From a virus, in the IMG/VR virus record IMGVR_UViG_3300021091_000478, positions 1 through 21,767 of that record: a DNA stretch of 21,767 nt; one strand, 5' to 3'. The notes beneath the pieces were generated by a model that was given only the letters and a program-made list of their open reading frames with translations, was not told the origin of the DNA and did no database searches. Positions within the stretch are counted from its first letter, which is position 1. Each line of letters begins with the position of its first letter. Below, in pieces: positions 1 to 4,696 of the stretch. The position numbers and the translations under genes are program-made.

Positions 1-220
1 CATACAGAAAAAACCTAGTTTCAAAAAAGAATTTGTAAAGAGAATAAAAAAACTTTTCTGTTTTATAGTTTTTATTTTCGCCATTCTCTACGGCGAGAGA
101 ATAGCAAACTTTTCCAGAGCGAAAAAGGAAGTTGCGTAGAGTTTTGTTTAGTGTGGTGTATTTTTTCATTTCGTAATTTATTTTTGTTATAGTTTCTTCT
201 AGTGTTCGTAGGGTTGCCAT
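1..220 (-). CDS. Partial small hypothetical protein, continues past the left edge
   Basis: The frame is open from an ATG at 220 to the window edge, at least 73 codons. The product begins MATLRTLEETITKINYEMKK and is rich in Lys, Glu, Tyr and Phe, with a helical, possibly coiled N-terminus. I do not recognise a family. The ATG follows an AGGAT stretch that could be a weak ribosome binding site. The gene lies downstream of a terminator-like double hairpin at 244-292, so it may have its own promoter. A competing frame (72-254) covers part of the same DNA but gives a less protein-like product with no ribosome binding site. Function unknown. Confidence 0.45.
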   Translation of the reverse strand, partial: MATLRTLEETITKINYEMKKYTTLNKTLRNFLFRSGKVCYSLAVENGENKNYKTEKFFYSLYKFFFETRFFLY

Positions 221-243
221 AATCCTGTAAAAAGAAAATGTAT

Positions 244-292
244 GCTCCCACCAACCTTTCTTTTTGGTGAGAGCAACCCGCAAACTTTGCGG
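244..292 (-). terminator. Double hairpin, likely intrinsic terminator of the 301-1000 operon
   Basis: Reading the minus strand, a perfect 7-bp hairpin with a 1-nt centre (278-292, CCGCAAA/TTTGCGG) is followed by a second stem of about 11 bp with one G-T pair and a 9-nt loop (244-274). A T-rich run of about 15 nt comes next. This fits a Rho-independent terminator just after the stop codon at 301. Confidence 0.6.
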
Positions 293-300
293 ATAGTTAA

Positions 301-498
301 TCATCCTCCGTAAGCCCACTCGCTCAAGTCTTCATCAATCTCTGCTTCGATATTAGGCCACATATGGTCAGGAATACCGAATTGAAGATTGAGTCTTTTT
401 TCTTTTGCAAGGTGTATAGTTTTGCCAACGCTTCCAGTTCCTTCGGAGTAAAAGTAGATTTCCTCTTTGAGTCTTTGAATGTTTTCTGTTAAGTCCAT
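301..498 (-). CDS. Small acidic hypothetical protein (65 aa)
   Basis: The start is set at ATG 498 (MDLTENIQRLKEEIYFYSEG) because GAGGA lies about 8 nt upstream, overlapping the last codons of the preceding gene. An upstream in-frame start at 546 would lie inside that gene. The C-terminus is acidic (EAEIDEDLSEWAYGG). No known domain is recognised. It is the last gene of a three-gene operon (713-1000, 501-707, 301-498) driven from the promoter at 1007-1034 and closed by the hairpins at 244-292. Its small size and position suggest an early accessory phage protein. Confidence 0.6.
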   Translation of the reverse strand: MDLTENIQRLKEEIYFYSEGTGSVGKTIHLAKEKRLNLQFGIPDHMWPNIEAEIDEDLSEWAYGG

Positions 499-500
499 TT

Positions 501-707
501 TTATTTCCTCAAGGTTTCGTAGGCTTCGTCTAGGGTTTGGATACACTTCGAGATGGATTCGATCAAATGCGTATCGGGTTTCTTTGTGTATTTTTGATGG
601 AGTTCAATTTGAGCCTTAAGTTGCATTTTAGCCCAACCGATTTTCCCCATAGCTGTGCCAGCATTTTTGGCTTGTGCTATGAATTGTTCTTCTATGTAGT
701 TTGTCAT
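501..707 (-). CDS. Small helical hypothetical protein (68 aa)
   Basis: The product begins MTNYIEEQFIAQAKNAGTAM and looks almost entirely helical and amphipathic, with no membrane segment and no recognised family. It starts 5 nt after the stop of the 713-1000 gene, with only a weak purine run (AGAAAGAT) as ribosome binding site. Its last codons form the ribosome binding site of the next gene at 498, so the two may be translationally coupled. It is the middle gene of the minus-strand operon and its function is unknown. Confidence 0.6.
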   Translation of the reverse strand: MTNYIEEQFIAQAKNAGTAMGKIGWAKMQLKAQIELHQKYTKKPDTHLIESISKCIQTLDEAYETLRK

Positions 708-712
708 ATTTT

Positions 713-1000
713 TTATCTTTCTGCTTGTTCGATTGTTTTTCCAAGTTCGATTGACCGATTCAATTCGTTCTTAAGAATGTTATTTTTGCGGAGCTTAATG
801 ATCTTAACCGCATCTTGAGTTGCCCAATCCCATCGGGAGCTATAGCAAGCACCTTCGGTCAGATTGATTTTGATGAAGTTGTCGTGATCCTTCACGAACA
901 CAACTCGATCAGTTTTCAGCCAAGGAGTAGCCTTGATGTCGTATTTGAGGAGATAGTATTCTCCCACTTCGGGTTTGATTGTCTTACTTGTTTCTTTCAT
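713..1000 (-). CDS. Hypothetical protein (95 aa), small beta-barrel-like N-terminus
   Basis: Residues about 10-50 alternate hydrophobic and polar residues (VGEYYLLKYDIKATPWL, RVVFVKDHDNFIKINL), as in a small SH3/KOW-like beta barrel. The C-terminal 35 residues are Lys-rich and probably helical. I do not recognise the family. The ATG lies exactly 6 bp from a TAGATT -10 box, so the transcript should begin at or next to the start codon and have no leader. It is the first gene of the operon ending near 301. Confidence that it is coding is good; the fold is a guess. Confidence 0.6.
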   Translation of the reverse strand: MKETSKTIKPEVGEYYLLKYDIKATPWLKTDRVVFVKDHDNFIKINLTEGACYSSRWDWATQDAVKIIKLRKNNILKNELNRSIELGKTIEQAER

Positions 1001-1006
1001 ACTCTT

Positions 1007-1034
1007 AATCTATCACACTTTCTGTTTTTGTCAA
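1007..1034 (-). promoter_or_regulatory. Early sigma70-type promoter A, predicted leaderless
   Basis: Minus strand: TTGACA (1034-1029), 16-bp spacer ending GTGTGA, then TAGATT (1012-1007), then 6 bp to the ATG at 1000. The TGA before TAGATT makes an extended -10. The same layout occurs at 1540, 2631, 2912 and 4208. Confidence 0.75.
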
Positions 1035-1039
1035 CTTTT

Positions 1040-1066
1040 ATTTTGCGTTGATTATCAACGACTTAG
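1040..1066. repeat. Solo palindromic repeat P, left half degenerate
   Basis: The centre CGTTGATTATCAACG (1046-1060) is a perfect palindrome, and the right half ATCAACGACTTAG matches the right half of the full 27-nt palindromes at 1671 and 3163. It lies 5 bp upstream of the -35 box of promoter A and overlaps the stop codon of the 49-aa gene. Confidence 0.7.
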
Positions 1067-1212
1067 GACTTTTTTCCATTTAATTTTGCCTTAAGTAGAG
1101 CGTGAGCCCTAGCCTTTTCTGGATTGTTTTTCTTCCATTCAGCCCAACGCTTGCGGTTTAATTCCCACTTGCGTTGATTTCTTTCGATTCTTTCATTTTC
1201 CCATTGATTCAT
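1063..1212 (-). CDS. Very basic small protein (49 aa)
   Basis: The frame runs from ATG 1212 to TAA at 1063. The product begins MNQWENERIERNQRKWELNR and has about 17 Lys/Arg residues, four Trp and no membrane segment, so it is a single long, highly charged helix. It starts 1 nt after the end of the 92-aa gene, with AAAGG about 12 nt before the ATG. The composition would suit nucleic-acid binding, but no family is recognised. Its stop codon sits inside the palindromic repeat at 1040-1066, which suggests the repeat has been absorbed into the gene end. Confidence 0.6.
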   Translation of the reverse strand: MNQWENERIERNQRKWELNRKRWAEWKKNNPEKARAHALLKAKLNGKKS

Positions 1213-1213
1213 T

Positions 1214-1492
1214 TTATTTATTACCTTTCTCAATTAGTTTTGCATTGGTTAGGTTGATAGTTCCAACCTTTCCTTTATCCTCACCTTCGAGGAATGTTAC
1301 AACCGCATTTCCTGCGGTAGTTCTGTAAGAAACTTTTACCAAAGTTCCTTCGTGCAGGTAGATTTCACCAAAGTATGTTGGTGTATTCCTAGCATTAGTT
1401 ATGATTGCTTCTTCGGAAGCACTCATATTCTTTCTCATATTTTCACGCATCAGTTTTCGCTGATAGTTCCAATTTATCATCCTATGACTCAT
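1214..1492 (-). CDS. KOW/SH3-like small protein (92 aa), paralogue of the 2669-2869 gene
   Basis: The C-terminal half holds a compact beta-rich segment with the signature LEGEDKGKVGTINL. Nearly the same signature (LEGEDKGKWTTIYL) occurs in the product at 2669-2869, so the two are paralogues, and the pattern resembles small KOW or SH3-like barrels. The N-terminal 30 residues are basic and unique to this copy. The start codon ATG 1492 overlaps the TGA of a 14-codon leader ORF (1489-1533) as ATGA, with AAAGG about 12 nt upstream. Translation is therefore probably coupled to the leader. The 49-aa gene follows 1 nt after its stop. Confidence 0.65.
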   Translation of the reverse strand: MSHRMINWNYQRKLMRENMRKNMSASEEAIITNARNTPTYFGEIYLHEGTLVKVSYRTTAGNAVVTFLEGEDKGKVGTINLTNAKLIEKGNK

Positions 1493-1533
1493 TTTCTTTC
1501 ATTACCTTTCTTGTTTTCTTTCTTATCTTTCAT
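1489..1533 (-). CDS. Putative 14-residue leader peptide coupled to the 92-aa gene
   Basis: The ATG at 1533 lies 6 bp from the TATACT -10 box, exactly as the ATG does in three other early units. It opens a 14-codon frame (MKDKKENKKGNERK, Lys/Glu-rich) whose TGA overlaps the ATG of the next gene as ATGA. By analogy with promoters A, C and E this would be the first codon of a leaderless mRNA. Whether a stable peptide is made is unknown. The role may only be to deliver ribosomes to the 92-aa gene. Confidence 0.4.
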   Translation of the reverse strand: MKDKKENKKGNERK

Positions 1534-1539
1534 ACCTTT

Positions 1540-1567
1540 AGTATATCACACGGCAGACGAAAGTCAA
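1540..1567 (-). promoter_or_regulatory. Early sigma70-type promoter B
   Basis: Minus strand: TTGACT (1567-1562), 16-bp spacer ending GTGTGA, TATACT (1545-1540), 6 bp, then the leader-peptide ATG at 1533. It has the same layout as the other early promoters. Confidence 0.75.
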
Positions 1568-1622
1568 GCGAGAGAAATGAGTTAAAAGATTTTCTTATTT
1601 TGTTATAAGTTTTTATTATGAG

Positions 1623-1697
1623 GTAAGTCATTGATTATCAAACACTTACACGCGCGGGGAGGTCGCCTTTGTAAGTCGTTGATGATTAACAACTTAC
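1623..1697. repeat. Composite palindrome-core-palindrome element, copy 1 (27-21-27)
   Basis: The left palindrome, 1623-1649, is GTAAGTCATTGAT, T, ATCAAACACTTAC. A GC-rich 21-nt core follows at 1650-1670. The right palindrome, 1671-1697, is GTAAGTCGTTGAT, G, ATTAACAACTTAC. Several mismatches between the arms are of G-T type, so an RNA copy could still pair. The element lies between the DUF3846 gene stop and promoter B. It carries no T-run, so it is not a classical terminator. Confidence 0.8.
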
Positions 1698-1708
1698 AGA
1701 GGCAGAGT

Positions 1709-2083
1709 TCAGAATGGAATGAACTTTATTTCTTTGGATTCTTCCAGATATTTTTCAGAAGGTTTGAAAAAGATTATTTTCTCAAAAACTTTTTCCGTGG
1801 TGATTTCTTCGTGGAGAGAATCAAAGTCTCCATCTGGAGTTGCACCAACTAGCAAAGCCTTGCCAGCGTAAGGTTGCGAGTCAATTCCCACTTTGAAGTA
1901 TCTTTGAGATTCTGAATCTTTTAAGAGTCCCTCATCATCAAGAATCATATTAGCACCAAACGCTGAAGTGATTGTGATGAGGTCACAACCTAGCAAGCTG
2001 TAGATGGTTTGGAGTTTAGTGTCCACAAGCGTAACCTGTGAGACCGTCTCGGTGAATGGATCGATGAGGATTGCTCGGATCAT
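1709..2083 (-). CDS. DUF3846 family protein (124 aa)
   Basis: The opening MIRAILIDPFTETVSQV, the segment IYSLLGCDLIT, and DDEGLLKD followed by QRYF and GKALLVGATPDG are the hallmarks of DUF3846, a small family common on phages and plasmids with unknown function. The start is placed at ATG 2083 rather than at the upstream GTG 2092. The ATG overlaps the stop of the 37-aa gene as ATGA, and the family normally begins with this MIRA-like strand. It is the last gene of the operon from promoter C, and repeat copy 1 follows its stop. Confidence 0.75.
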   Translation of the reverse strand: MIRAILIDPFTETVSQVTLVDTKLQTIYSLLGCDLITITSAFGANMILDDEGLLKDSESQRYFKVGIDSQPYAGKALLVGATPDGDFDSLHEEITTEKVFEKIIFFKPSEKYLEESKEIKFIPF

Positions 2084-2193
2084 TTCGGCCACTCATTAAT
2101 GATGGATGATACATAAAAGAGCATCCCGAATCCATACAGGATAACTCCAATCATAAAGCAAGTTCCGAAGGTTTGTTCACTCATATTTCTCAT
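2080..2193 (-). CDS. Small single-pass membrane protein (37 aa)
   Basis: The frame runs from ATG 2193 (MRNMSEQTFGTCFMIGVILY) to a TGA at 2080 that overlaps the DUF3846 start. One hydrophobic segment at about residues 10-31 would span the membrane, with a short polar tail ending in NEWPK. A strong ribosome binding site (AAAGGAGA) lies about 11 nt upstream of ATG 2193. ATG 2184 is an alternative start. Size and overlaps favour a real gene in the operon. The family is unknown, and an inner-membrane role is inferred only from the hydrophobic segment. Confidence 0.6.
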   Translation of the reverse strand: MRNMSEQTFGTCFMIGVILYGFGMLFYVSSIINEWPK

Positions 2194-2197
2194 TGTT

Positions 2198-2395
2198 TTA
2201 TTTGTCTCCTTTGTAGATGACTGCCATTTGGTATTCTTGTCTCAACTCAATTGCTGGAGGCATATCAGCATATCGAGCTTGTGCCATTTGAGTTTTAGCA
2301 ACTTCACTATTTTGTTTGCCCATCATAGCAATGAGAGCCAGTCCGTAGACGATGAGTCCAAGAACAAAGACGAGGTGGAGGTTGTTTTCTTTCAT
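2198..2395 (-). CDS. Small membrane protein (65 aa)
   Basis: The product begins MKENNLHLVFVLGLIVYGLA. A single hydrophobic helix at about residues 7-25 is followed by a roughly 40-residue soluble tail. It has an excellent ribosome binding site, AAAGGAGA, about 11 nt before ATG 2395. The same ribosome binding site and spacing are reused for the next gene at 2193. It is the second gene from promoter C. No family is recognised. The N-in signal-anchor topology is a prediction from the sequence, not known. Confidence 0.6.
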   Translation of the reverse strand: MKENNLHLVFVLGLIVYGLALIAMMGKQNSEVAKTQMAQARYADMPPAIELRQEYQMAVIYKGDK

Positions 2396-2426
2396 TGTTT
2401 TAATTTATCTCCTTTTGTTGTTTTTG

Positions 2427-2624
2427 TCAAACACCAAATTTGTCTCGGTATTCCAAGTAGAGCTTCTCAAAAGATTCTCCACCTTGTTTCATTGCATCGC
2501 TGATATCAAACCATTGCATTTGACCTCTGCGATAGTAGCGGGAGTCATCACTCATCATATAAGTCCAATCGTGGTCTTTCAAGAGTTGTTCGAATTGTTC
2601 TAGGTTCATTGTTTTATCTTTCAT
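2427..2624 (-). CDS. Small conserved-looking protein (65 aa)
   Basis: The product has the pattern FEQLLKDHDWTYMMSDDSRY, then YRRGQMQ and FEKLYLEYRDKFGV. This resembles a small domain I have seen in phage and plasmid proteins, but I cannot name it. ATG 2624 sits 6 bp from the AAGCTTA-type -10 of promoter C, so the mRNA is predicted to be leaderless. A second in-frame ATG five codons later (MNLEQFEQ) is an alternative start. It is the first gene of the operon that continues through 2198-2395 and 2080-2193 to 1709-2083. Confidence 0.6.
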   Translation of the reverse strand: MKDKTMNLEQFEQLLKDHDWTYMMSDDSRYYRRGQMQWFDISDAMKQGGESFEKLYLEYRDKFGV

Positions 2625-2630
2625 ATGTTT

Positions 2631-2658
2631 AGCTTATCACACTTTCGTATTTTGTCAA
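2631..2658 (-). promoter_or_regulatory. Early sigma70-type promoter C, predicted leaderless
   Basis: Minus strand: TTGACA (2658-2653), 16-bp spacer ending GTGTGA, TAAGCT (2636-2631), 6 bp, then ATG 2624. Confidence 0.75.
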
Positions 2659-2668
2659 CTTTTATTTC

Positions 2669-2869
2669 TTATTGAGCATCAACGGGATACAAACCCTTGC
2701 GAAGATAAATGGTTGTCCATTTACCTTTATCCTCTCCTTCGAGGATTTCAGCAGTCGCACTCATTGTTTTCCAACCGATAGTGGAAGTGAAGATTTTCAC
2801 GAGTAGTTTCTCGTGACCATATCGGCAGATGTTTTTGTTTTCGTAGAGTTCAGGATTTATCGTTATCAT
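2669..2869 (-). CDS. KOW/SH3-like small protein (66 aa), paralogue of the 1214-1492 gene
   Basis: The core signature LEGEDKGKWTTIYL and the preceding YGHEKLLVKIF match the 92-aa product at 1214-1492 (LEGEDKGKVGTINL, YLHEGTLVKVS), so this is a diverged duplicate without the basic N-terminal extension. The 39-nt leader from promoter D is purine-rich and resembles the leader-peptide region upstream of the 92-aa gene, but has no ATG at the equivalent place. Its last codons (PVDAQ, stop) are read from a sequence matching the palindromic repeat, ATCAACGGGATAC on the plus strand. Function is unknown; binding of RNA or protein is only a fold-based guess. Confidence 0.6.
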   Translation of the reverse strand: MITINPELYENKNICRYGHEKLLVKIFTSTIGWKTMSATAEILEGEDKGKWTTIYLRKGLYPVDAQ

Positions 2870-2911
2870 TTTCTTTTTTCTTTCTTTGTTATCTTTTTTC
2901 TTTCTACATAT

Positions 2912-2939
2912 AATCTATCACATTTTTGGGTTTTTGCAA
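2912..2939 (-). promoter_or_regulatory. Early sigma70-type promoter D (with a leader)
   Basis: Minus strand: TTGCAA (2939-2934), 16-bp spacer ending ATGTGA, TAGATT (2917-2912). Unlike A, B, C and E there is no ATG 6 bp on. The predicted transcript carries a leader of about 36-39 nt of A and G before ATG 2869. Confidence 0.65.
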
Positions 2940-2954
2940 GATATTTTTTCATTT

Positions 2955-3029
2955 AAATTTCATTGATTGACAACGAGTTACACCGCAAGGGAGGCCGCCC
3001 GTTCAAGTCGTTGATACTCAACGAGATCG
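2955..3029. repeat. Composite palindrome-core-palindrome element, copy 2 (27-21-27)
   Basis: The left arm, 2955-2981, is degenerate in its outer half (AAATTTCATTGAT) and ends GACAACGAGTTAC. The core is 2982-3002 (GGGAGGCCGCC centre). The right arm, 3003-3029, is TCAAGTCGTTGAT, A, CTCAACGAGATCG. The outer ends of both arms have decayed, but the 27-21-27 spacing is kept. It lies 15 bp upstream of promoter D. Confidence 0.75.
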
Positions 3030-3114
3030 GTTTTCAGCGTTTAAGACTCAAAGTCTCTAAGATCGGATGTTGATCTTTTCGCTTCGTTCAGGTTTTGTTG
3101 CAAGATCACAGGCT

Positions 3115-3189
3115 GTAACTATATAACTAGCAAGGACTTACAAGAGCGGCTTCCCTGCGCGCGTAAGTCGTTGATACTTAAAGACTTAC
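3115..3189. repeat. Composite palindrome-core-palindrome element, copy 3 (27-21-27), core inverted
   Basis: The left arm is 3115-3141 (starts GTAACT, ends GGACTTAC). The core is 3142-3162. The right arm, 3163-3189, is GTAAGTCGTTGAT, A, CTTAAAGACTTAC. The core matches the other copies better when reverse-complemented: by eye 15 of 21 positions against copy 1, versus 8 of 21 in direct orientation. The element begins 4 nt after the SleB-like gene stop. Confidence 0.75.
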
Positions 3190-3193
3190 AGAA

Positions 3194-3571
3194 TCACAAA
3201 CGATAAAACTTGTGATTGCGAATTATCGCAACAGTCACTTCACCCTTCGACCATTTGGGCGATACTTGGAATGTGTGATAATGATTCGCACCATTCACAA
3301 CATCGGGCATTCGTTTATCTGCTACAAGTTTCGCAAGACGAATTGCGTTGTTTGCTTGCGGATTCTTTAGAAGTTCCTGCTTCTTTGCTTCGCTCACTCC
3401 ACCATTCCAGAAGCTGAATTGTTTTGGAGCGAGACACACCTGCGTTGCTGTTTGCTTACGTTCTATGGTGCGCGTTTGTATGACAGACGCAACGCCAGCC
3501 ATACCTTCAAAGCCTTCGCCTCTAGCTTCGCCTAGTATGGTTAAAGCTATAACAAGTATCTCAGCGGTCAT
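3194..3571 (-). CDS. SleB-type cell-wall hydrolase (endolysin), 125 aa
   Basis: The product matches the Hydrolase_2/SleB family that cuts the peptidoglycan glycan strand. ILGEARGE at residues 12-19 carries the expected catalytic Glu, followed by GMAGVASVIQTR, the QFSFWNG motif, and the closing GANHYHT, SPKWSKG and NHKFYR blocks. The length is that of the bare catalytic domain, without a binding domain. The first 14 residues are hydrophobic but belong to the domain, so export would need a holin or another route. ATG 3571 overlaps the TAA of the upstream gene (TAATG). It belongs to the early minus-strand cassette from promoter E and lies far from the holin-like gene at 21.3 kb. Confidence 0.85.
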   Translation of the reverse strand: MTAEILVIALTILGEARGEGFEGMAGVASVIQTRTIERKQTATQVCLAPKQFSFWNGGVSEAKKQELLKNPQANNAIRLAKLVADKRMPDVVNGANHYHTFQVSPKWSKGEVTVAIIRNHKFYRL

Positions 3572-3990
3572 TAGTCTCTCCCGCTACTGATTGCACCGCA
3601 GTAGTCGCTAGGCTTCTCTGCTGTGATTGTTCCGAGGTTGTAAGTATCATTCGAAACAGAGGATCGAAGGAAACGGCCTTCTTTGATTGAATCGAATTTG
3701 CGTTGTGCTTTTTCTTGAGCAAGACGCAACACACCGCCTTTCATTCCTTTAGCGTGTTTGCTATCAGACAAGGACACAACTGCCACACGCATTAGAGCGT
3801 GTAGCATAGCTTCGGGTTGAGCGTAGAAGTAGAACGCTTTGCCGTTGCCCATATCGTGCAACTCACCAGAGGTTGCACCCCAATTAAACATCTGATTGAA
3901 GAAGTTCTCGATTTGGGTTAGTGTGCCTTCCAACAGGAAAGCGGTTGTGTTGCCGAAGGGTTGTTTCGTTATTGTGATTTGGTTTTTCAT
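3571..3990 (-). CDS. Hypothetical protein (139 aa)
   Basis: The product begins MKNQITITKQPFGNTTAFLL and continues with a mixed alpha/beta segment (EGTLTQIENFFNQMFNWGAT). A Lys/Arg-rich middle follows, then a Ser/Thr-rich tail. I recognise no family. The start is placed at ATG 3990. An upstream TTG at 4026 would extend it by 12 codons, but there is no ribosome binding site for that start. AAAAGG occurs about 14 nt before ATG 3990. The gene lies between the 56-aa coiled protein and the SleB hydrolase in one cassette, and the 1-nt overlap with SleB suggests coupled translation. A lysis role is possible from context alone. Confidence 0.6.
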   Translation of the reverse strand: MKNQITITKQPFGNTTAFLLEGTLTQIENFFNQMFNWGATSGELHDMGNGKAFYFYAQPEAMLHALMRVAVVSLSDSKHAKGMKGGVLRLAQEKAQRKFDSIKEGRFLRSSVSNDTYNLGTITAEKPSDYCGAISSGRD

Positions 3991-4030
3991 AGGTTCTATA
4001 TTGCCTTTTGGTTGATGTTTCGTCAAGGGT

Positions 4031-4201
4031 TTATTTTACAACTTCGCCCATATACTTCTGGTGAGCTTCTTCCTTCTTGGCTTGAGCTTCCGCCACGATG
4101 TTGTCGAGGCGTTGAGCAGAGGCTTGGAAGCCAGCCGTGATAGCTTCAAGGCGTTTGATGGTTTCGTCTAGGTTGAACTTGATGTTTGCTTTAACTTTCA
4201 T
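4031..4201 (-). CDS. Small coiled-coil protein (56 aa)
   Basis: The frame runs from ATG 4201 to TAA at 4031. The product begins MKVKANIKFNLDETIKRLEA, has heptad-like spacing of hydrophobic residues over about residues 12-48, and is rich in Ala, Lys and Glu. It has no membrane segment and no recognised family. The ATG is exactly 6 bp from the TAGACT -10 box of promoter E, so a leaderless message is predicted. It is the first gene of the cassette with the 139-aa protein and the SleB hydrolase. Confidence 0.65.
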   Translation of the reverse strand: MKVKANIKFNLDETIKRLEAITAGFQASAQRLDNIVAEAQAKKEEAHQKYMGEVVK

Positions 4202-4207
4202 GCTTAT

Positions 4208-4235
4208 AGTCTATCACACCTATACGATTTGTCAA
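4208..4235 (-). promoter_or_regulatory. Early sigma70-type promoter E, predicted leaderless
   Basis: Minus strand: TTGACA (4235-4230), 16-bp spacer ending GTGTGA, TAGACT (4213-4208), 6 bp, then ATG 4201. Confidence 0.75.
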
Positions 4236-4261
4236 TGGGCAGGAGCATTTTTATTGCATTT

Positions 4262-4288
4262 AAATTTCATTGATTATCAACGACTTAC
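4262..4288. repeat. Solo palindromic repeat P
   Basis: AAATTTCATTGAT, T, ATCAACGACTTAC. The left half is identical to the left half of copy 2 (2955-2967), and the right half is the consensus. No GC-rich core follows. It lies 26 bp upstream of promoter E and is the last copy before base composition changes. Confidence 0.7.
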
Positions 4289-4492
4289 AGAGAATCGTAA
4301 AAAAAAATTATATACCCCACCCAGTTTTTGAAAAAAATCCGTTATACAAATGTATAAATGAGGCGCGGGGGTACTAAAATCATTCTCCCCATAATAATAA
4401 AAGTATTCTCTTATATATTAAAGTAAAAAAATCCACGGAGCTATTTTTGCTATAATCTCTTTTTGTATATAGCTATATGTGTATATATAGGT
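4289..4492. other. AT-rich non-coding strand-switch region
   Basis: No gene is visible. It holds a perfect 6-bp inverted repeat TTATAC/GTATAA with a 4-nt centre at 4342-4357 (operator-like) and TACCCC and GGGGTA runs at 4313-4318 and 4368-4373 that could pair. It also holds two of the three copies of A7TCC found in this area (4331-4340, 4425-4434; the third is at 4803-4812) and an extended -10 promoter near its end. Coding strand and base composition both change here. Confidence 0.5.
4448..4456 (+). promoter_or_regulatory. Extended -10 promoter for the 67-aa gene
   Basis: TGCTATAAT is a perfect extended -10 (TGn plus TATAAT). No clear -35 is visible. Transcription would start near 4463, about 30 nt before ATG 4493. 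A second motif, GTGTATA, lies at 4479-4485, 14 nt before the ATG, resembling the late heptamer. Confidence 0.5.
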
Positions 4493-4696
4493 ATGGATAA
4501 GAAGAAAACTAAAAAAGTAAATCAATTGACTTTACAAGAATGTAAAGCTATATTAGATCGTTTAACTGGTCAAACAGAGAACAAATACTATCAACATGTA
4601 TTAAATCAATATAGAAAACTAATGCCTTCTCATGAGTATGCTTTTGAATTAAATAAGATAAAAGACACTAAAGATGCTACTCTACCATCAATTTAA
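4493..4696 (+). CDS. Small basic hypothetical protein (67 aa)
   Basis: The product begins MDKKKTKKVNQLTLQECKAI and is helical and Lys-rich, with no membrane segment or known family. ATG 4493 is preferred over an upstream in-frame start at 4463, because the ten codons before it fall in the promoter region and the Lys-rich start is typical. There is no Shine-Dalgarno sequence. GTGTATA stands 14 nt upstream, the same distance as the late heptamer in other genes. It is isolated, with long AT-rich non-coding DNA on both sides, and could be a regulator, though nothing shows a DNA-binding motif. Confidence 0.55.
   Translation: MDKKKTKKVNQLTLQECKAILDRLTGQTENKYYQHVLNQYRKLMPSHEYAFELNKIKDTKDATLPSI

Larger units (their letters stand above)
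2870..3193. other. Non-coding stretch holding promoter D and two composite repeats
   Basis: From right to left this 324-nt gap holds repeat copy 3 (3115-3189), 85 nt with nothing recognisable (3030-3114), repeat copy 2 (2955-3029), promoter D (2912-2939) and a purine-rich leader. I found no credible reading frame in it. Confidence 0.6.

Noticed and set aside
72-254. Minus-strand frame of 60 codons overlapping the partial gene at the left edge
   Set aside because: No ribosome binding site, begins within the terminator hairpin, and its product looks less protein-like than the frame starting at 220.
1046-1060. Simple intrinsic terminator at the solo palindrome
   Set aside because: The stem has only a 1-nt centre and no T-run follows on either strand, so a classical terminator is unlikely.
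1623-3189. CRISPR array
   Set aside because: The repeats are palindromic, only three, separated by genes and irregular distances, and have no spacer series or cas genes.
1623-4288. Integron attC sites
   Set aside because: The repeat contains GTTGAT/ATCAAC, which does not fit the attC core GTTRRRY/RYYYAAC, and no integrase is visible.
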